A DNA stretch of 64,000 nucleotides from Apoda limacodes (GCA_946406115.1 OX291555.1:14774001-14838000), one strand, 5' to 3'. Shown: positions 1 to 12,409, counted from the stretch's first letter. The notes: generated by a model not told the origin, from the sequence alone. Made by a program: numbers and translations.

Positions 1-524
1 ATTACTATTTCATTATAAGAGATCTCATCTATCTGAAGATCTTTATGTTTTATTAGTTTTTTCATGATTATATTTTCGTTGAATGGGGTTGATGATTCAC
101 TTAACACAACTGTAGTAGGCACATCTGCTTTTTCTTACTGCACATGATGGATTTCGGCTGATACTGAGGCTGATCTGCACAAATTTTCAGACCCAGACTG
201 GTCACTGTGTGATTTATTATTTTGTGACACTTCTAATTCATCAAACATCATCAATGCTATATTTTTGAGCGATATATATGTTACTCGCAATCAGGAAAAC
301 TTATATTTTCAGGATTTCCTTCAACAGAATGAATACTGTCATCATTAATTATTTCAGTGGTAAGAATGTTAAGGTTTTGTTCAGAGAGAGACATGGACCT
401 ATATTGCTCGAGGGGCTCATGCTCATTGCTAGGAATTATAATTATTTCATTATTTTTGTATGAAACAAAATTAATGGTCGTCAACTGATCAGTTCGTGAC
501 CATCTTTTAAACATAACTAAAATG
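1..524 (-). pseudogene. Broken ORF of unknown function, running off the left edge
   Basis: On the minus strand an ORF opens with ATG at 514 (MFKRWSRTDQ...) and runs 77 codons to a stop at 281. A one-base shift there restores an open frame that continues with acidic, Ser/Asn-rich sequence (for example DELEVSQNNKSHSDQ) to a TAA near 145. Beyond that stop the same frame is open again to the window edge. Just upstream of the ATG the minus strand reads CTCATTTTAG, which resembles a splice acceptor, and GTAAGA near 145 resembles a donor, so a multi-exon gene is possible. I do not recognise the protein and see no domain motif. It could be a decayed host exon or part of a transposon ORF. Confidence 0.25.
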
Positions 525-2504
525 AGTTTAGACTATGAGACATACTATGAATTTTGCTGGTCGCAACCTGACGTGTAAATTCCACAAAACTAGTTGAAAC
601 GATCAACCAATTTGTATTTCACACCATACCATGCAGTAACATAAAAAAAGAACGAGTTGCACTCCGGAAGTGCCGGCAGAAGTGAAAACCTTTACACACG
701 ATTCGCGCTTAACACTCAAATATGTCACAAGACATGTCTTTGACATTGTCAAGAAATAATAATGTTTGTTTATTTACTATTTTGACGTAGTATATTTGAC
801 ATCGCAAACTGTCATAGAATTAAAATTCCATATCCAACCTCCCTGTACTACTCTTAATCGCGAATACTAAAAATAAAAATTATAATAGGCGTGGCATTAC
901 GGTTTCCGTATTTTACAAAAACAAAGATGCACTTTGTTCAATTTCCATATTTTAAACACTTTATATACACGAATTTTACGAATACACAGCAGTATGGCCA
1001 CTACACAGACGGTCGAGCCATCAGCTGTCACCATCCATGGATGCGCGTAGCACGCTGTAACATAAACACACACGACCATTCGCGCAAGCACCCTGCGCCG
1101 CCTAAACGAAACAGCAGGCGCAGGCATACATTTTCGCCGCGCCGTAGAAAGAGAGGGGGATACTCCCTCTCCGACGCCGCGCCAGTTGTCTACTCTCCAT
1201 CCGTCTTACGAATTTTCACGATTAGGACACGTGACCTGACGCGAGTTTATCATTTTTTACCCATACCAAAAAAAGTGCACAACGACGCTAAAGAAGTTTT
1301 CACTTCAAAAAAAAAAACAAATCTGATTAGACCAAAACAGCTAGTTCCCGAACGGGCGGTCGCAAGCTGAGGAAAGCCTCATTTCAGGGTGTTAGTTTAT
1401 CGACCATCCATTATTTTAATAAAAAACATATTTTTATTAATAAAGATTAGTTATAAGCAAACATAATATCTAGATGTAAATATAATTAGAAACTCGCTTT
1501 ACTTACGTTTTAAAATATGGCGCCTCACTAATTTTAGTTTACTTTTGGTACATCGTGTATATAGGCTCCAGATTGTCGGCTCACTGTGATGTACCAAGTA
1601 ATCATTGGTCGACATACGACATCGCGGGGGAAGGGGAACCGATCGATCTTATGTTTTGAAACAAAGGTGATAATTGGCTAGGTTCATTTAGACTATTTTT
1701 TAAATTTTACGTTAAAGCGGTCGCAAACCAGTGGTGGTCGTCGAACTAGCATAATCACCCTACTAATGTATTCTGCGAAAAAAATCGTAAAAAATAATGT
1801 ACTGAAGTTTTTAATTTGACGCTTATTATTTCTGCAAAGTCACCGTTAACATTCCAACATTGCAATATGACGACTAGTGAATAAAATGCAAGCCACGTAA
1901 AGTAAACCTTTTTTGTTGTTTGTTTTTCCGTAATATCGATTTACTTTGAATTTTTCTGTGTTTTTTGTTTTATTGCAGTTGCAGTGCAGCAATGTTTTTT
2001 TAATTCAAAAAGTTTCAGACGAATAAAATGAGCCCTATCTAAAACTTAAAAAAAATAATTTAATGTTAACAAACACTTGAAGTTGGGGGTGGTTTTCGGC
2101 CTCCGGAGACCTTTAATAACGCCTTGAAAATTTTAATTGTTTGTATGGAATTTAACGTTATTACCGTTTCGTAGTCACATTTTTTGACTTTTTGCTACAA
2201 CTTCGAGTCAATGCACTAGGTAACAAACAATTCTAATTATTTAACCAACTTTAATTACAAGTAATTGCAAAACAAGCTTTAAAAATTTGCACAAGTGTTG
2301 AAACAATGGTCAATTCTAGATTTTTTATTGCATTTAATACAATAAATGAAAATCATTCAGTAAGGTAATGATCTAGGCAAAAGCAAGTTTTATAACATAT
2401 ATATTTTTCAATTCTTTAAATGCTATAGTTTAGCCACAAAATTTGCACAAAAACTGCTTATTTTCGCGATCTAGCCTATATCGCAGTCTTAAAAGGAAAT
2501 ATTC
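525..2504. other. Low-copy AT-rich DNA with one GC-rich pocket
   Basis: No convincing gene. A GC- and CpG-richer pocket at about 1010-1210 is open in frames on both strands (plus 891-1370, minus 897-1127). The predicted proteins are basic and low in complexity, with no recognisable motif. The pocket could be a promoter or first untranslated exon for the minus-strand ORF at the left edge, but nothing proves this. The rest is poly-A/T-rich intergenic-like sequence. Confidence 0.4.
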
Positions 2505-2900
2505 GAATAGTAAAAATGAACGAATAATACAAGCCCTTAATGAAAGCAAATAACTAAGAAAAAAAACATCCAAAAACATAGCAGCATTACACATATTTTA
2601 TGAAATTAGTTGAAATGTGAAAATACCTATACAAGATTGCCTCAGAAAACAAGTCAAGAATTAAGACACTTACTTGTACTTCATTTTGCTCGAAAACTAC
2701 GAATTTATTCAATTATTGTAGAACTGTATAAACCATCATTGGCCTCAGACCAAACTACTCCAAACCAGCTTAGTGATAACCTAATTGCTGGTAAAATTAT
2801 TTGGTGTTTTAATTAGTTGTGTAAATTGGTGACGTAAACTTCTTTGTTATATTTTTTTTTTATATTTGAGTACGTTAATTAATTCAGAAGAAGAAAGAAG
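2505..2900 (+). repeat. Unclassified repeat, copy 1 (pair with 6178-6500)
   Basis: This stretch and 6178-6500 share the same order of motifs: GTAAAAATGAACGAATA, then ATGAAATTAGTTG (GAAATTAGTTAT in copy 2), a CAAGATT block, AAAACTACGA, and an AACCTAATT segment followed by a T-rich tail. The pair is diverged and carries different small indels. I see no terminal repeats or coding motif, so the class is unknown. From 2901 to 3280 I see only AT-rich sequence; the 65-codon ORF at 2933-3130 has no protein-like features. Confidence 0.45.
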
Positions 2901-3280
2901 AAATAATGTAACTGACATTTTTAGCTCAGCCAATGCCAAGTAGCACTTTTCAAAACGGATATATATTACTTGTAGTTAGTATTTTGGTTTCAAAATTTAA
3001 TCCTATACAAGAACATATACTTACTTTTGCAACCAAAAACACTAGCTTTAATTTGATTAGATATAATGTAGTAAAAAATATCAAAAACACTTCGTTAACG
3101 TATAAAATTAATATTTATAATATTGGCTAGATCGAATTGTTGTGTAGTGGTAGTTTTGAGGATGATAGAATTACAGATCTTCTGAATGACTATAGGAAAA
3201 AATAGGTATAGCTGTTTACTGGAGCTATGACGTAAATTCATCATAATCTTTCGCCCTATTGTTTCATATATAATCTTAAT

Positions 3281-3512
3281 ATATATAAATCTCGTGTCAC
3301 AATGTTTGTCCTCAATGGACTCCTAAACTACTGAACCGATTTTGATCAAACTTCGTAAATATCTGTTATTTGATCCAACTTAAAAGATAGGATAGTTTTT
3401 ATCTCGATATGTCAAGTGCGAGCCGGACTCGGGCACTATAGGTAAAAACCAACTTTCGCCGGGTACAGAGGGACGGCAGCGGAACAACGTTCGCCGGGAC
3501 AGCTAGTAATAT
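3281..3512 (+). repeat. Lepidopteran-type repeat ending in ACAGCTAGT
   Basis: It begins with ATATATAAATCTCGTGTCAC and continues with a block about an ACTGAACCGATTTTGAT-like motif. It ends with CGCCGGGACAGCTAGT and an (AAT)n tail. This architecture recurs here at 20262, 23985 and 51335 (plus) and at 25499, 28965 and 39020 (minus). A CAAGTGCGAGCCGGACTC segment at 3415 belongs to another common family, so the copy may be chimeric. Confidence 0.55.
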
Positions 3513-4827
3513 AATAATAATAATGATTCTTTTTTTGGACACAATGATCCATATAATTTATGTTATACATAAACAGTAAAAATGAAGTAAAATTATTTAA
3601 AGTTAAAAAAAATGGAATTCAAAAGGAAGATAGCTAAGGATTTTTATTTTTATATACCTACACTGATTGGCTATCTCAACCCACCGTCTGAAGTTACAGT
3701 CAGCATCATCAGAGTCAATTCTGGACTTGGACGAAACGACGCTATTCTGTTACTTTGAATGGCGGTATAAGAATTGACTAGCCTCAGCAAACATATTGTA
3801 GGAGCTGTAAAAACAGTTCAGGGCCTTTAGCCCAGTAAGACGGAAGACTAACGATAATAGAAACGTATCCGACCAAGTATGTAAGTTGCACATTACTTGG
3901 CGAAGTTATAAATTAAAGATAACTTCTTTACTCGGTCAGGTATCACCATGTCTATGAACGCTATCGCTTTTATGCACACAAATCTAAAGCCGCCAGGTTC
4001 GTTCATCCGTCTGATAATGTTTTTGTAGGTTACTCAAATGCCAACGTGTGCCTTTTAAGAACAGTTAGTCCAGAGTTGACACGTGTTAAAAGTTTAGCAA
4101 TAGGACTTAAACAGTGTTGCCTCACTACACATAGTGCCCTATTAGGGTGGGAAACTAATTATTCTTTAAGATTTAGATTGTGGTTTCAGGAGCTCCAGAT
4201 TGGGAGTATTTTTTCTCCATTTTGGGAAAAATATAATGTTGGGGAAAAGAAAACCTTGGGGAACATTTGGGGGAAGAAAATTTTAAAACAGGAAAAATTT
4301 GGGGATTCATTATTTCAGCCGTACTTTATTAACTTAACTCGTGTACTTAGTACCATTTCATTGTGAGTTGCATTAACAATAAAGTTTTATTACAAAAAAA
4401 TATAGATATAAAATCTAAAGGCATAGAGTTTTTACGTATGGACTTCGGTTTGCAACCGGATATCCTTACCAGTCTTCAAATGTCCTCACTGTAGGAGCGC
4501 CGGTCTATTGCGGATTGTAGGCTTTACATCTTTTCGACGTATGCAGTCAGTGTTAAAATATGTTTCCAAACCTTTTTCCTCCATGAACATAATTATTTGG
4601 GTTATATATTTTTCGAAATTATTCTATGACTAGGTGTAAATGTGGACCACTGTACTACCGACATGTTAATCGACAGAGCAGCGAAAAATCGAAATAAAGA
4701 AAAAAACAACGGGTGAATATTATCTGAAACCATATACCAAAGCATGGGTGAGATTGTTTTTTTTTAATCAAGCTTTCTGCAAAAACATATATACAATGAA
4801 AAACTTAAGTTAAAATTAATACGATTC
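3513..4827. other. Unassigned AT-rich DNA
   Basis: The longest open frame is at 4046-4366 (plus, 106 codons). Its second half is a degenerate run of GGGGAAA-type words, which argues against a real protein. The frame remains open upstream to about 3950, but no motif is recognised. No other feature seen. Confidence 0.4.
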
Positions 4828-4980
4828 GCAGCGTCTCGCTGTGTACTTCATTCAAACAAATATTCCACTTATTTTGACACTTACAAATCAAACACCATGA
4901 AATTTTGGAGACGTGCTCTAGGATTAAATATTCTGCCTACCTTGTCTGCAGTGTGCCAGTTTTCTATAAAATTAAAACTT
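4828..4980 (+). repeat. Unclassified repeat D, copy 1
   Basis: It contains GATTCGCAGCGTCTCGC, a TTCATTCAAACAAAT block, ATGAAATTTTGGAGACGTG and CTGCAGTGTGCCAGTTTT. The same order occurs at 48385-48545 (plus) and, more diverged, on the minus strand at 5035-5330. Class unknown. Confidence 0.5.
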
Positions 4981-5034
4981 TAAAAGCTATTTAGGATTCT
5001 AGTTTTAATAAATTTTTCAAGGATTTTGAAAAAC

Positions 5035-5330
5035 CACAGACATAGATATTCGGCTTGGAACATGCCTACAAAATTTCACAGTATTCGGTCAGTAAATGTC
5101 CAAAACAAGTAGGTAATTCGTTTGTATGAAATACGCTGCGAGGCGCCGCAAATCGCATGCTTTTAAAGACAAATAATGGGATGGGTGAAGTTCGTTTTAT
5201 ATGAACTTCATCACGAAAGGAGTTAACCGCACAAAGCACGGCCGCTTGAGATGGATGTAAAGCGTCAAAGCTAGGAGATGAACTCGGATGCTCCTTTATT
5301 GCCATTGCTAGACACTTACATAAAATACCT
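5035..5330 (-). repeat. Unclassified repeat D, copy 2, inverted
   Basis: On the minus strand this carries the repeat-D order: a GCGATTTGCGGCGCC block, CAGCGTATTTCATACAAAC, GTGAAATTTTGTAGGCATG and ATATCTATGTCTGTGG. It converges tail to tail with copy 1, about 55 bases apart. It extends further upstream than copy 1; the minus-strand 79-codon ORF inside it has no recognised motif. From 5331 to 5539 nothing is seen. Confidence 0.45.
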
Positions 5331-5539
5331 CGTGAACTAAAAGCGTCTAACGGATGAATCGAGTAGCGACTTGTACCATCATTCTGTTTTTGGCTTTATA
5401 ATTTGATTAGAGATGAAAAATGGGCTCTTTACATATATTAACCACAACAATTAACTTGGTTTTAAAAATTGGTTTCTTCTTATCAGAAGAAATACGTCCA
5501 TTGTTTGTCAGTACAGCGTCTATGATCACACCGCTCGCC

Positions 5540-5690
5540 ATCGGCAGTGAATTCATCCTCACACATTAATACTCCCTACCGCGAACGCTTAGGCTGTCTC
5601 AAAGGACTACAGTATTCTAGAAAGAAGTTATTAGATTTTTGAAGCGTCGGCAATGCGCGGGTGATGCAATCCAGCCACTTAATCTTGCCA
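5540..5690 (+). pseudogene. LINE ORF2 3'-end relic (CR1/L2-like)
   Basis: The plus strand reads CCATCGGCAGTGAATTC, then GGACTACAGTATTC and AGAAAGAAGTTATTAGATTT, then a GCGTCGGCAATGCGCGG block. This is the order seen on the minus strand at 12410-12740, where it translates to the FKK.VIRFFKGR end of a LINE ORF2. The copy is short, frameshifted and truncated on both sides. Confidence 0.5.
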
Positions 5691-6177
5691 ACTACTGGAA
5701 CAACTTCGGATAACCTTGTTTCTTTGGTGAATAAAATTTTTTTGGTAAAAAAAACACCTGCATTGAAACTAAATGGCGCGTTGGGTTATCTAATATCGTA
5801 GGACAAAAAACCAACGGTAAAATTATGACCATAAAAAAGTCATTTTGAGCGTTTGGTGACGTGGGAATGAAGTTATTTACTGGAAATTGCCACAGTACTG
5901 AACGTCTATTATCGCTCAACGGTACAATAGAAACTATATAACTAATATTATAAAATAAAAAATCGGCCAAGTGCGAGTCGGACTCAAGAAAACTATATAT
6001 TATACACTAATGAGGTTATGAAAAATATTATTGCCCTGCAAATCCGCTAAAAACAATTCAGTAGCACTCACGTGCAGAAGTACACCATCCACACGTAGGA
6101 GTCACCTCCCTCCCTCCCTCCTTATGTGGACCATGCCAACTTCACCACAACACCACCACCAAAAATTTAAATACTCA
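5691..6177. other. AT-rich DNA with a short repeat scrap
   Basis: A 30-base scrap at 5957-5987 reads CGGCCAAGTGCGAGTCGGAC, the start of the lepidopteran family described at 34856 and 38338. A (CTCC)n microsatellite lies at about 6105-6122. ORFs at 5692-5970 (minus) and 6031-6258 (plus) are not protein-like. Confidence 0.45.
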
Positions 6178-6500
6178 AGTAGTAAAAATGAACGAATATT
6201 ACTAGCAAATAATAAAGAAGGAATCGTCCTTAAACCAGTAGCTTTAACACATGATTAAAGAAATTAGTTATAATACAAGATTTTCTCATAAAACCAATCA
6301 TGAAAAATGTTCTTCATATTGATCAAAAACTACGAGTTGAATACACTTGTTTGTTTGTTTCTAAACTATCTTTAGACTGTTCTTACTACTACAAACCAGA
6401 AGCTATAACCTAATTTATGGCAATATTATTTGATAATACAATTTGTTGTTTTAATACGTTGACCTCTTTTTTTTTTTATTGACTGTTACTAAATTAGAAG
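6178..6500 (+). repeat. Unclassified repeat, copy 2 (pair with 2505-2900)
   Basis: It shares ordered motifs with 2505-2900, starting at GTAAAAATGAACGAATA. The two copies lie 3.7 kb apart in direct orientation and are clearly diverged, so they are old. Confidence 0.45.
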
Positions 6501-8489
6501 AATTAACAGAATTGAGTCTATATTTAAGGTGGTCCTACAGTTGCACCGCCATTGGCCATTTAATTACTATTCGTAGAAAGCGTATTAAAAAAATTGATTG
6601 AACGTAATATGAAACTAGTTATAAGCTCAGTTTTTAGAACGTTTTATATTTTTCTTTAAGTAATATATCTCTGAGTTGTAAATAGCATACCTGCTAAAAA
6701 CGGTAACTTAAGTTGAAACTTACAACAAAAAATAAGCTGCACAAGGGATCGCAATAGTAAGTTGACAAAATGTAGAGGAATCTACTTATTTTAATCTGTG
6801 GTAGAAGTTCTGCCAAAATGAGACGATACCAGTAATTTCCTGCATAGAATCACGTTTCATTTTTAGGGTTCCGTTGCCAAATGGCAAATATGCCAAAGTA
6901 ACTGCGGTACAAACTAGTCCACATTATTCTTACCTTGCTATTAATCCTTATCTAAATAATTAATATATTTTAATTTAATATCTAAATAAAAGTAATTCAT
7001 GGCTATATCAATACCTGTAAATTACTTTTTGAAGTTTTCAAATCGGACATACCATTCAAATCTGTAACAGCCTGTATGCACCATATTACTTACTTCACAA
7101 TTTTAAACTAATCTTACCGGTTTTTGAAAGCGCGCAAATGGGCCGCAGAGAGTGGTATGACTAAAAAATTTGGCTTATTGATAGCTAGTAAGCTCTGACT
7201 CAGAACCAATTTGATTATATAATAACTTATTAGACTGGGCTCTTACCAAAAAGGTTTGATTGAACCCTTAAGTATAAAGACTCATGGTTTAGCTTTAGCA
7301 TATAAAAAGTCCTGTTGCGCATTTTTAAGTCCAAAAGGACGTAGGTCAGGGCTTCTTTGTTATATATATGATAAATCCCAAATTTTTAGGTTCTGACACA
7401 AAGTCAGCCATTTTTTGGTAAGTAAATGGATTTTTTTTTACAATAATAACAAATTCCCAATTGAAATAAGGCTTGAATTAACTTCTGATGTTATACATTC
7501 GAACTTGGTAAAGAGTTTTATGCGTTAAATTTTTTTTCGCATATAATTTACAAATAATAGGAGTGGTTAACAATACCTAAATCATGTTAAATAATGTATT
7601 TCAGAGGGCCCGTGATTTTTAAAGTCATATCTTGGCCTATTACATCAATAAACTAACAGTCGCAATGTATCTGACACAGACAACTGGTTTTATCAATCTC
7701 TAACTAATTGAATATGAAATTTTAAATCGCTATCTTCATTAGCCATCTTCCATTTTCAACTCATTGTCAAGACATCAAAAAATCGTATACTTAAACAATA
7801 AACCTATTCATAAAACCTACATATAAGTCTTCCAAGTCCAAGAGCACCTGATTTGTACTCTCGTTAACTTTTATGCACTTTGTCTAAGCATTGAAATAAT
7901 CTAGGTGGTCTGGTGTAAGGCAACAAGATTATTACAATGGTAAATCCGGGCTAGTTTTGCATGGCTGGCATGTTAGTGCTTATTTAGATTTTTGCAAGAC
8001 TAACAGGTTCTAAGAAGGTTAAATGGAGGTTTTGGAATAAACCGTAAGCTCCTGAAAACAAAAAGTCAAAACGTCAAAAAGTCGGGCCCTTTTAGTCTAC
8101 AGAACTAAATAATTAGGTTATTTCAACGTTGTTGTGAGTTGTCGCCAAGAACTTTGCACCGTACTAGAAAGGTTTTAGAACATGCTCAAAACTATTTTAG
8201 GATCTTAAGTGGTACTTGGGAGTACTACCCCTTAAATACGAGTGTTAAATTGTACGAGTGACAATTATCGCGATAGAGGCTTTAAATCTACTTAGTGACA
8301 AGTGGTCCTTGAAAGGTGAAAGTTGCTTCATAAAAAAAAATTAGCTACAAGTTTCAGTAATTTGTAGCTGTGTATCACAGAAAACATAGCTAAATATAGC
8401 TACAACATAGCTGCGTTGGCAATACTAGCTGTGATCCCTTGTCTCGCTCACATGCACGCACTTGCTAATTATTCATAGCTGTTAGCATT
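6501..8489. other. AT-rich DNA with an eroded repeat end
   Basis: At 6865-6925 the minus-strand end of the CCAAGTGCGAG family is visible (TTTAGGGTTCCGTTGCC). A cluster of TAGCTACA/TGTAGCT words at 8335-8420 leads into the tandem repeat that follows. No gene seen. Confidence 0.4.
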
Positions 8490-8760
8490 TTTGTTATGCA
8501 ATTAAATAATTTGTAGCGTGTGCCAGTTATAAAAAAAATTGAAGCACCACTAGCGTAATAATAACCTAGCGGGGACCAAAGTTCAAAAATTAGCGAACCA
8601 CAACGGGCTAGGGGTATTTGTAGACTATTTGTAGTCAATTTGTTACGGCATTTAATAATTTGTACCGTGTGCCAGTTAACAAATAATGGGAACACCGCTA
8701 GAATAAATATTAACCTAGCGGGGACCATAGGTCAAAATGGGCGCCTACAACAGGACAGGA
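8490..8760. repeat. Two-copy degenerate tandem repeat, period about 149
   Basis: A unit containing AATTTGTAGCGTGTGCCAGT and AACCTAGCGGGGACCA occurs twice: GTGTGCC starts at 8518 and 8667. The second copy differs at many positions (for example CACCACTAGCG against CACCGCTAGAA). The minus-strand 87-codon ORF here (8465-8728) is made of this repeat. Confidence 0.6.
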
Positions 8761-9924
8761 CAGGGGGACTACTACAATTTGTTTGGAATTGCACGTATTT
8801 TACGTTCGTTTTATAGAAAATTTGTCATAAAATAGACAAAATGCATTATGTGCTATTAATTCTGAGATTAGGAGTTAGGTGAGTTAAGGTGTTGTAGAAC
8901 AGTTCATATGCTTAGCTGCCCGATTTTTTCGCAAAAGAGTGTAGTTATTTAGATGTGCCCCGTGATTTTACTCGTAGAAATACCATTACCGTTGGAACTT
9001 TTATTAAGGATAAAACCATTTTTCGTCCTTACCGGTTTCTACATCTATATATGTCAGTGCCAAAGTTATTGTCATGCACCGTTACAACACGTGAGACAGG
9101 AGCCAGCAAATAGTTTATTCCTGTGGGTACTCTAGATCGGCTTCCAAATGAAAGCCATTATTACCTTTTTATAAAGATATAATTTTAGAATATTATATGT
9201 AACGTTAGTGCGGCAAATTAAGTTGAACGAATGACTGTTGTTAATGACAAATTTTTCAAAAAATGCCTTGAAAAATGTAAATGCAAAAAGAATTTTTATA
9301 ACATTATTGTCATATGGTATTATATAACCTGAATTTCACTGAATCCCTCAAACGAAAACCTCTGCTTCGGTTCATCATTGGTAACGTCAGAAAAATAGTT
9401 TCTTAAATTTTATATCAAAAAAAGTTCCATACAAAATAAATACTAAGGGTACATTTTTAACAGTAATCTTTGATCGTAAAATTTTAGTGGACCATACGTC
9501 ATAAAACCACAAAAATCAGTTATGGGGGTGCCTCTTCCCCCGTCAAAACCACTTCTTTGATGTAAAAGCCTTATTTTGCTAATAACTCATAATTCGTTTA
9601 AGCCATCGCATAAATTTCTACTACAAATATATTAGATAGATATATCTCTTGTATATTTTTTCTGCATATTCTATATTTAACAAGAAAAAAGCTTTTAAAA
9701 GTTGCAGAATTTCTAATTTTATTTTAAGTGAATCCTACTTTTATACATTAGAATTTTTTTTGCGCATCGAAAAAAAATTGATAACTTAAAAACTGTGCGA
9801 ACTAGGTCAATCATTTGACATCAATTTTGATGAAAGTTAAATACATAAGTACATATATAAAAAAAAGTTAAAATAGTCTGCGAATTTGCGATATTTACAG
9901 GTCATGAAAAATCATAGTCTTTAA
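8761..9924. other. No feature seen
   Basis: AT-rich intergenic-like sequence. A 60-codon ORF at 8953-9135 has no supporting feature. Confidence 0.4.
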
Positions 9925-10035
9925 ATAATAGTACATTGTGTATTTAGGATGGTAAGGAGAAAATTACCAACGAGAAGCTACATTTAGAAGACTAAGGCGG
10001 AAGGCTTTAAAAACTCAAGTTTGTAATTTCCGTAT
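9925..10035. repeat. Unclassified repeat E, copy 1 (pair with 43047-43300)
   Basis: ACATTGTGTATTTAGGATGG, then an AAATTACCAACGAGAAG block and TTTAGAAGACTAAGG, match ACATTGTGTATTGAGGGTGG, then AATTACTAATGAAAGGC and TTTAGAAGCCTTAGG at 43047 onward. On the minus strand both copies keep a frame reading LLN...YHP.YTM, which suggests an eroded transposon ORF. Class unknown. Confidence 0.45.
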
Positions 10036-10181
10036 CGCCCGTGTTTCACAATGTCATAATATTTTTCATCACATTTGCGACTAAATAAATAAAGTAAAGC
10101 GAACCTCTTATATTCGGTGTAACGTGATTTGGCCGGAAACTAAGGTTAATGATATAATGATTTAGGGGCTCCATCTAAGGT

Positions 10182-10219
10182 AGGTGGATACCCATAGTAC
10201 CATCTATGGGTATCCACCT
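10182..10219. repeat. Perfect 16-bp hairpin
   Basis: AGGTGGATACCCATAG at 10182-10197 is exactly complementary to 10204-10219, with a six-base loop TACCAT. No poly-T run or helitron-like CTRR end follows directly. The stretch 10036-10181 holds nothing else. Confidence 0.75.
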
Positions 10220-10904
10220 GCTACCACAAAAATGTATGTTGGTCACTTTGGATTTCTTTTTCGAATTTCCTTATAACGATAACGGCTTTTACTGCGCACA
10301 GATAAGATACATTAACCACAAACTGTTGCAGGACTTTCGTTTTTACATACTGGGCTATTTAGGGCAATAAAATGTCAATTTCTTTGATGTAAGGAATGAA
10401 CTTTGAAAAAACGATTAATCGAAGAATGCAACTCGACTACCGAACTACAACTTACTACACACGTAATTCGGACCTTTACTAATTAAAAAGACAATACATT
10501 CCAGTATTTTTATTTCATTTACACTCAACCAATTTTTTAGGTTCGATTGCACAAATATAAACAAAACCCAATATAACTCGTTCCGGTTACCTTGTTTTGT
10601 TAATCTTATACTAAAAAAACCAGGTTTGTTTAACACCCGGTTTTTATATGCCCTAACCATAACCAAGCTGAAACGCTAAGCTGTTTGCAATCAAGAAGAT
10701 CAGTTGTCTCATATTGATACTTACTCCAAAAATAGTGTATTAGGGATTTCGCAGCCGAGTTGCAAAACGCCATATATACGTCCATCCGTGTGTACCAGCC
10801 TTATACAATATTGCATGCCATCTGGAAAGATTATAATAATAGCCAGGTGTATTATGTAAACCACCATTCAGTTTTGTAATTAAATTAGTAGGAACATTTT
10901 TGCT
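10220..10904. other. No feature seen
   Basis: AT-rich DNA leading into the 5'-truncated LINE. The minus-strand ORF at 10445-10666 has no recognised motif. Confidence 0.4.
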
Positions 10905-12310
10905 ACGCAGTGCTTCTCAAACTCTTCATAATGCAATGTATACGGACTGAGTCTGGCTGTTCAGATTGGTGCCCGGTGCTTGCTGGCGTTCCACATGGTG
11001 GGGTTTTGTCTCCATTTTCACTTTTTATTAATTCTCTTGTTTGTCGTATTACCTCTCAGTACCACTTGTATGCTGATGATTTACAGATTTATACTGGTAC
11101 ATCTGTTGATTATTTAGACAGAGCTATTGGCGTCATCAATCAAAACCTAAATATTATAGCAGAGTGGACAAAAGAATTTGGTCTCCTCCTGAATCCAAAC
11201 AAATCACAGGCTATTATCATAGGAAGTCAAAAAATGTTGTAACGATTTAACTTAGCAGATCTGCCTAGTATAAAATATAATGGTGTCACTATTCAATGGG
11301 TTGAACAGGTAAGGAATTTAGGTATAATAATCGATAACACGTTATTTTGGAAACCACAAGTCTCCTCACTTAGCAAGAAACTATATGCCTCACTGCATTC
11401 ACTAAACGTTTGCACAACTTTCTGCCACTTCAAACTAAGGTAACGTTGGCGCAGTCCTTACTGCTTCCTTTACTTGACTACGCAGATGCAAGCTATCTTG
11501 ACATTACTGAGGAGCTACTTGATAAACTCGAACGTCTCCAAAATCTCTGCATTCGATTTATTTTCGGATTGCGGAAATATGATCATGTTTCTGAGTATCG
11601 TACTCAACTTAAGTGGCTCCCAATTCGACTTCGCAGGAATACTCATATGTTATCACTTTTGTACAATGTCCTAAATAGCCCCAGTGCTCCCCAATATCTT
11701 CGAGAGCTTTTCAAGTTTAATCATATTTTTTGCCAGAATATGTCTTTACGGTCAAAGGAAGAACAAACCCTTTCAATTCCATCACATAACACAACTTTCT
11801 TTGGGAAATCCTTTGCCGTCAAATTGCCTTGCGGTGGAATAATTTACCGACAGATGTAAGACTCTCATGTTCAATTTTTGTTTTTAAAAAAAACCTGAAG
11901 CAGCATTATTTCAATTCACTTAATTATGAATAATGTCATTGTTTTTCACAATGCCTAGTGTCTAGCCGTGTATATTTCTTTCTATTATTAATCATCTATA
12001 AGTACGTGTACTTATTCATGTATGTTTATGTATGTTTAAATATTTCACTATTCTACAATATATGTATTTTATGTAGGTTTATAGTATAATGTATATTTAA
12101 TGTTTTCAAATTAAACTATTATATATTAGACACTACCGGGTAATGTTTACTCACCAAATTTACCTAACACACCCCTTTGGGTGCTAAAGGTTCACGGGAA
12201 GAAATCGCATAATGTGATAAGTGCGCCTTTGTACACAAACGTGTAATTGTTATTAGTTTAAGTTTTATTTCTTTGTTTTTAACTGTGTACAAAAAGTGTT
12301 TAATAAATAG
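10905..12310 (+). pseudogene. 5'-truncated LINE reverse transcriptase relic with 3' tail
   Basis: The C-terminal half of a non-LTR reverse transcriptase. The palm motifs GVPHGGVLSP (about 10988) and LYADDLQIY (about 11068) are intact, with the catalytic YADD. Downstream come NPNKSQAIIIGS, RNLGIIIDNT, LLPLLDYAD, LERLQNLCIRFIFGLRKYD and WLPIRLRRN, the thumb region typical of CR1/L2-like elements. The product is split over three frames: 10910-11242, a segment to about 11405, then 11410-11859, and a last shift restores a C-terminus ending at 11933. The endonuclease and the fingers of the RT are missing, so this is a dead-on-arrival copy. An A/T-rich 3' region with TGTACACAAA and TAATAAATA words reaches about 12310. 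Confidence 0.8.
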
Positions 12311-12409
12311 AGCTGAGAACCTACGATTGTGTGGTGTATCGTTGAATCGGCCTTCAAAAATGCATAAGTAACTTTTCTCACCTTATAAATTAACGTAAAA
12401 AAGGCGTCT

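Noticed and set aside
891..1370. 159-codon plus ORF (and a 76-codon minus ORF inside it)
   Set aside because: Basic, low-complexity translation with no motif. Open on both strands because of local GC content.
4046..4366. 106-codon plus ORF
   Set aside because: The second half is degenerate GGGGAAA-type DNA and no family feature is visible.
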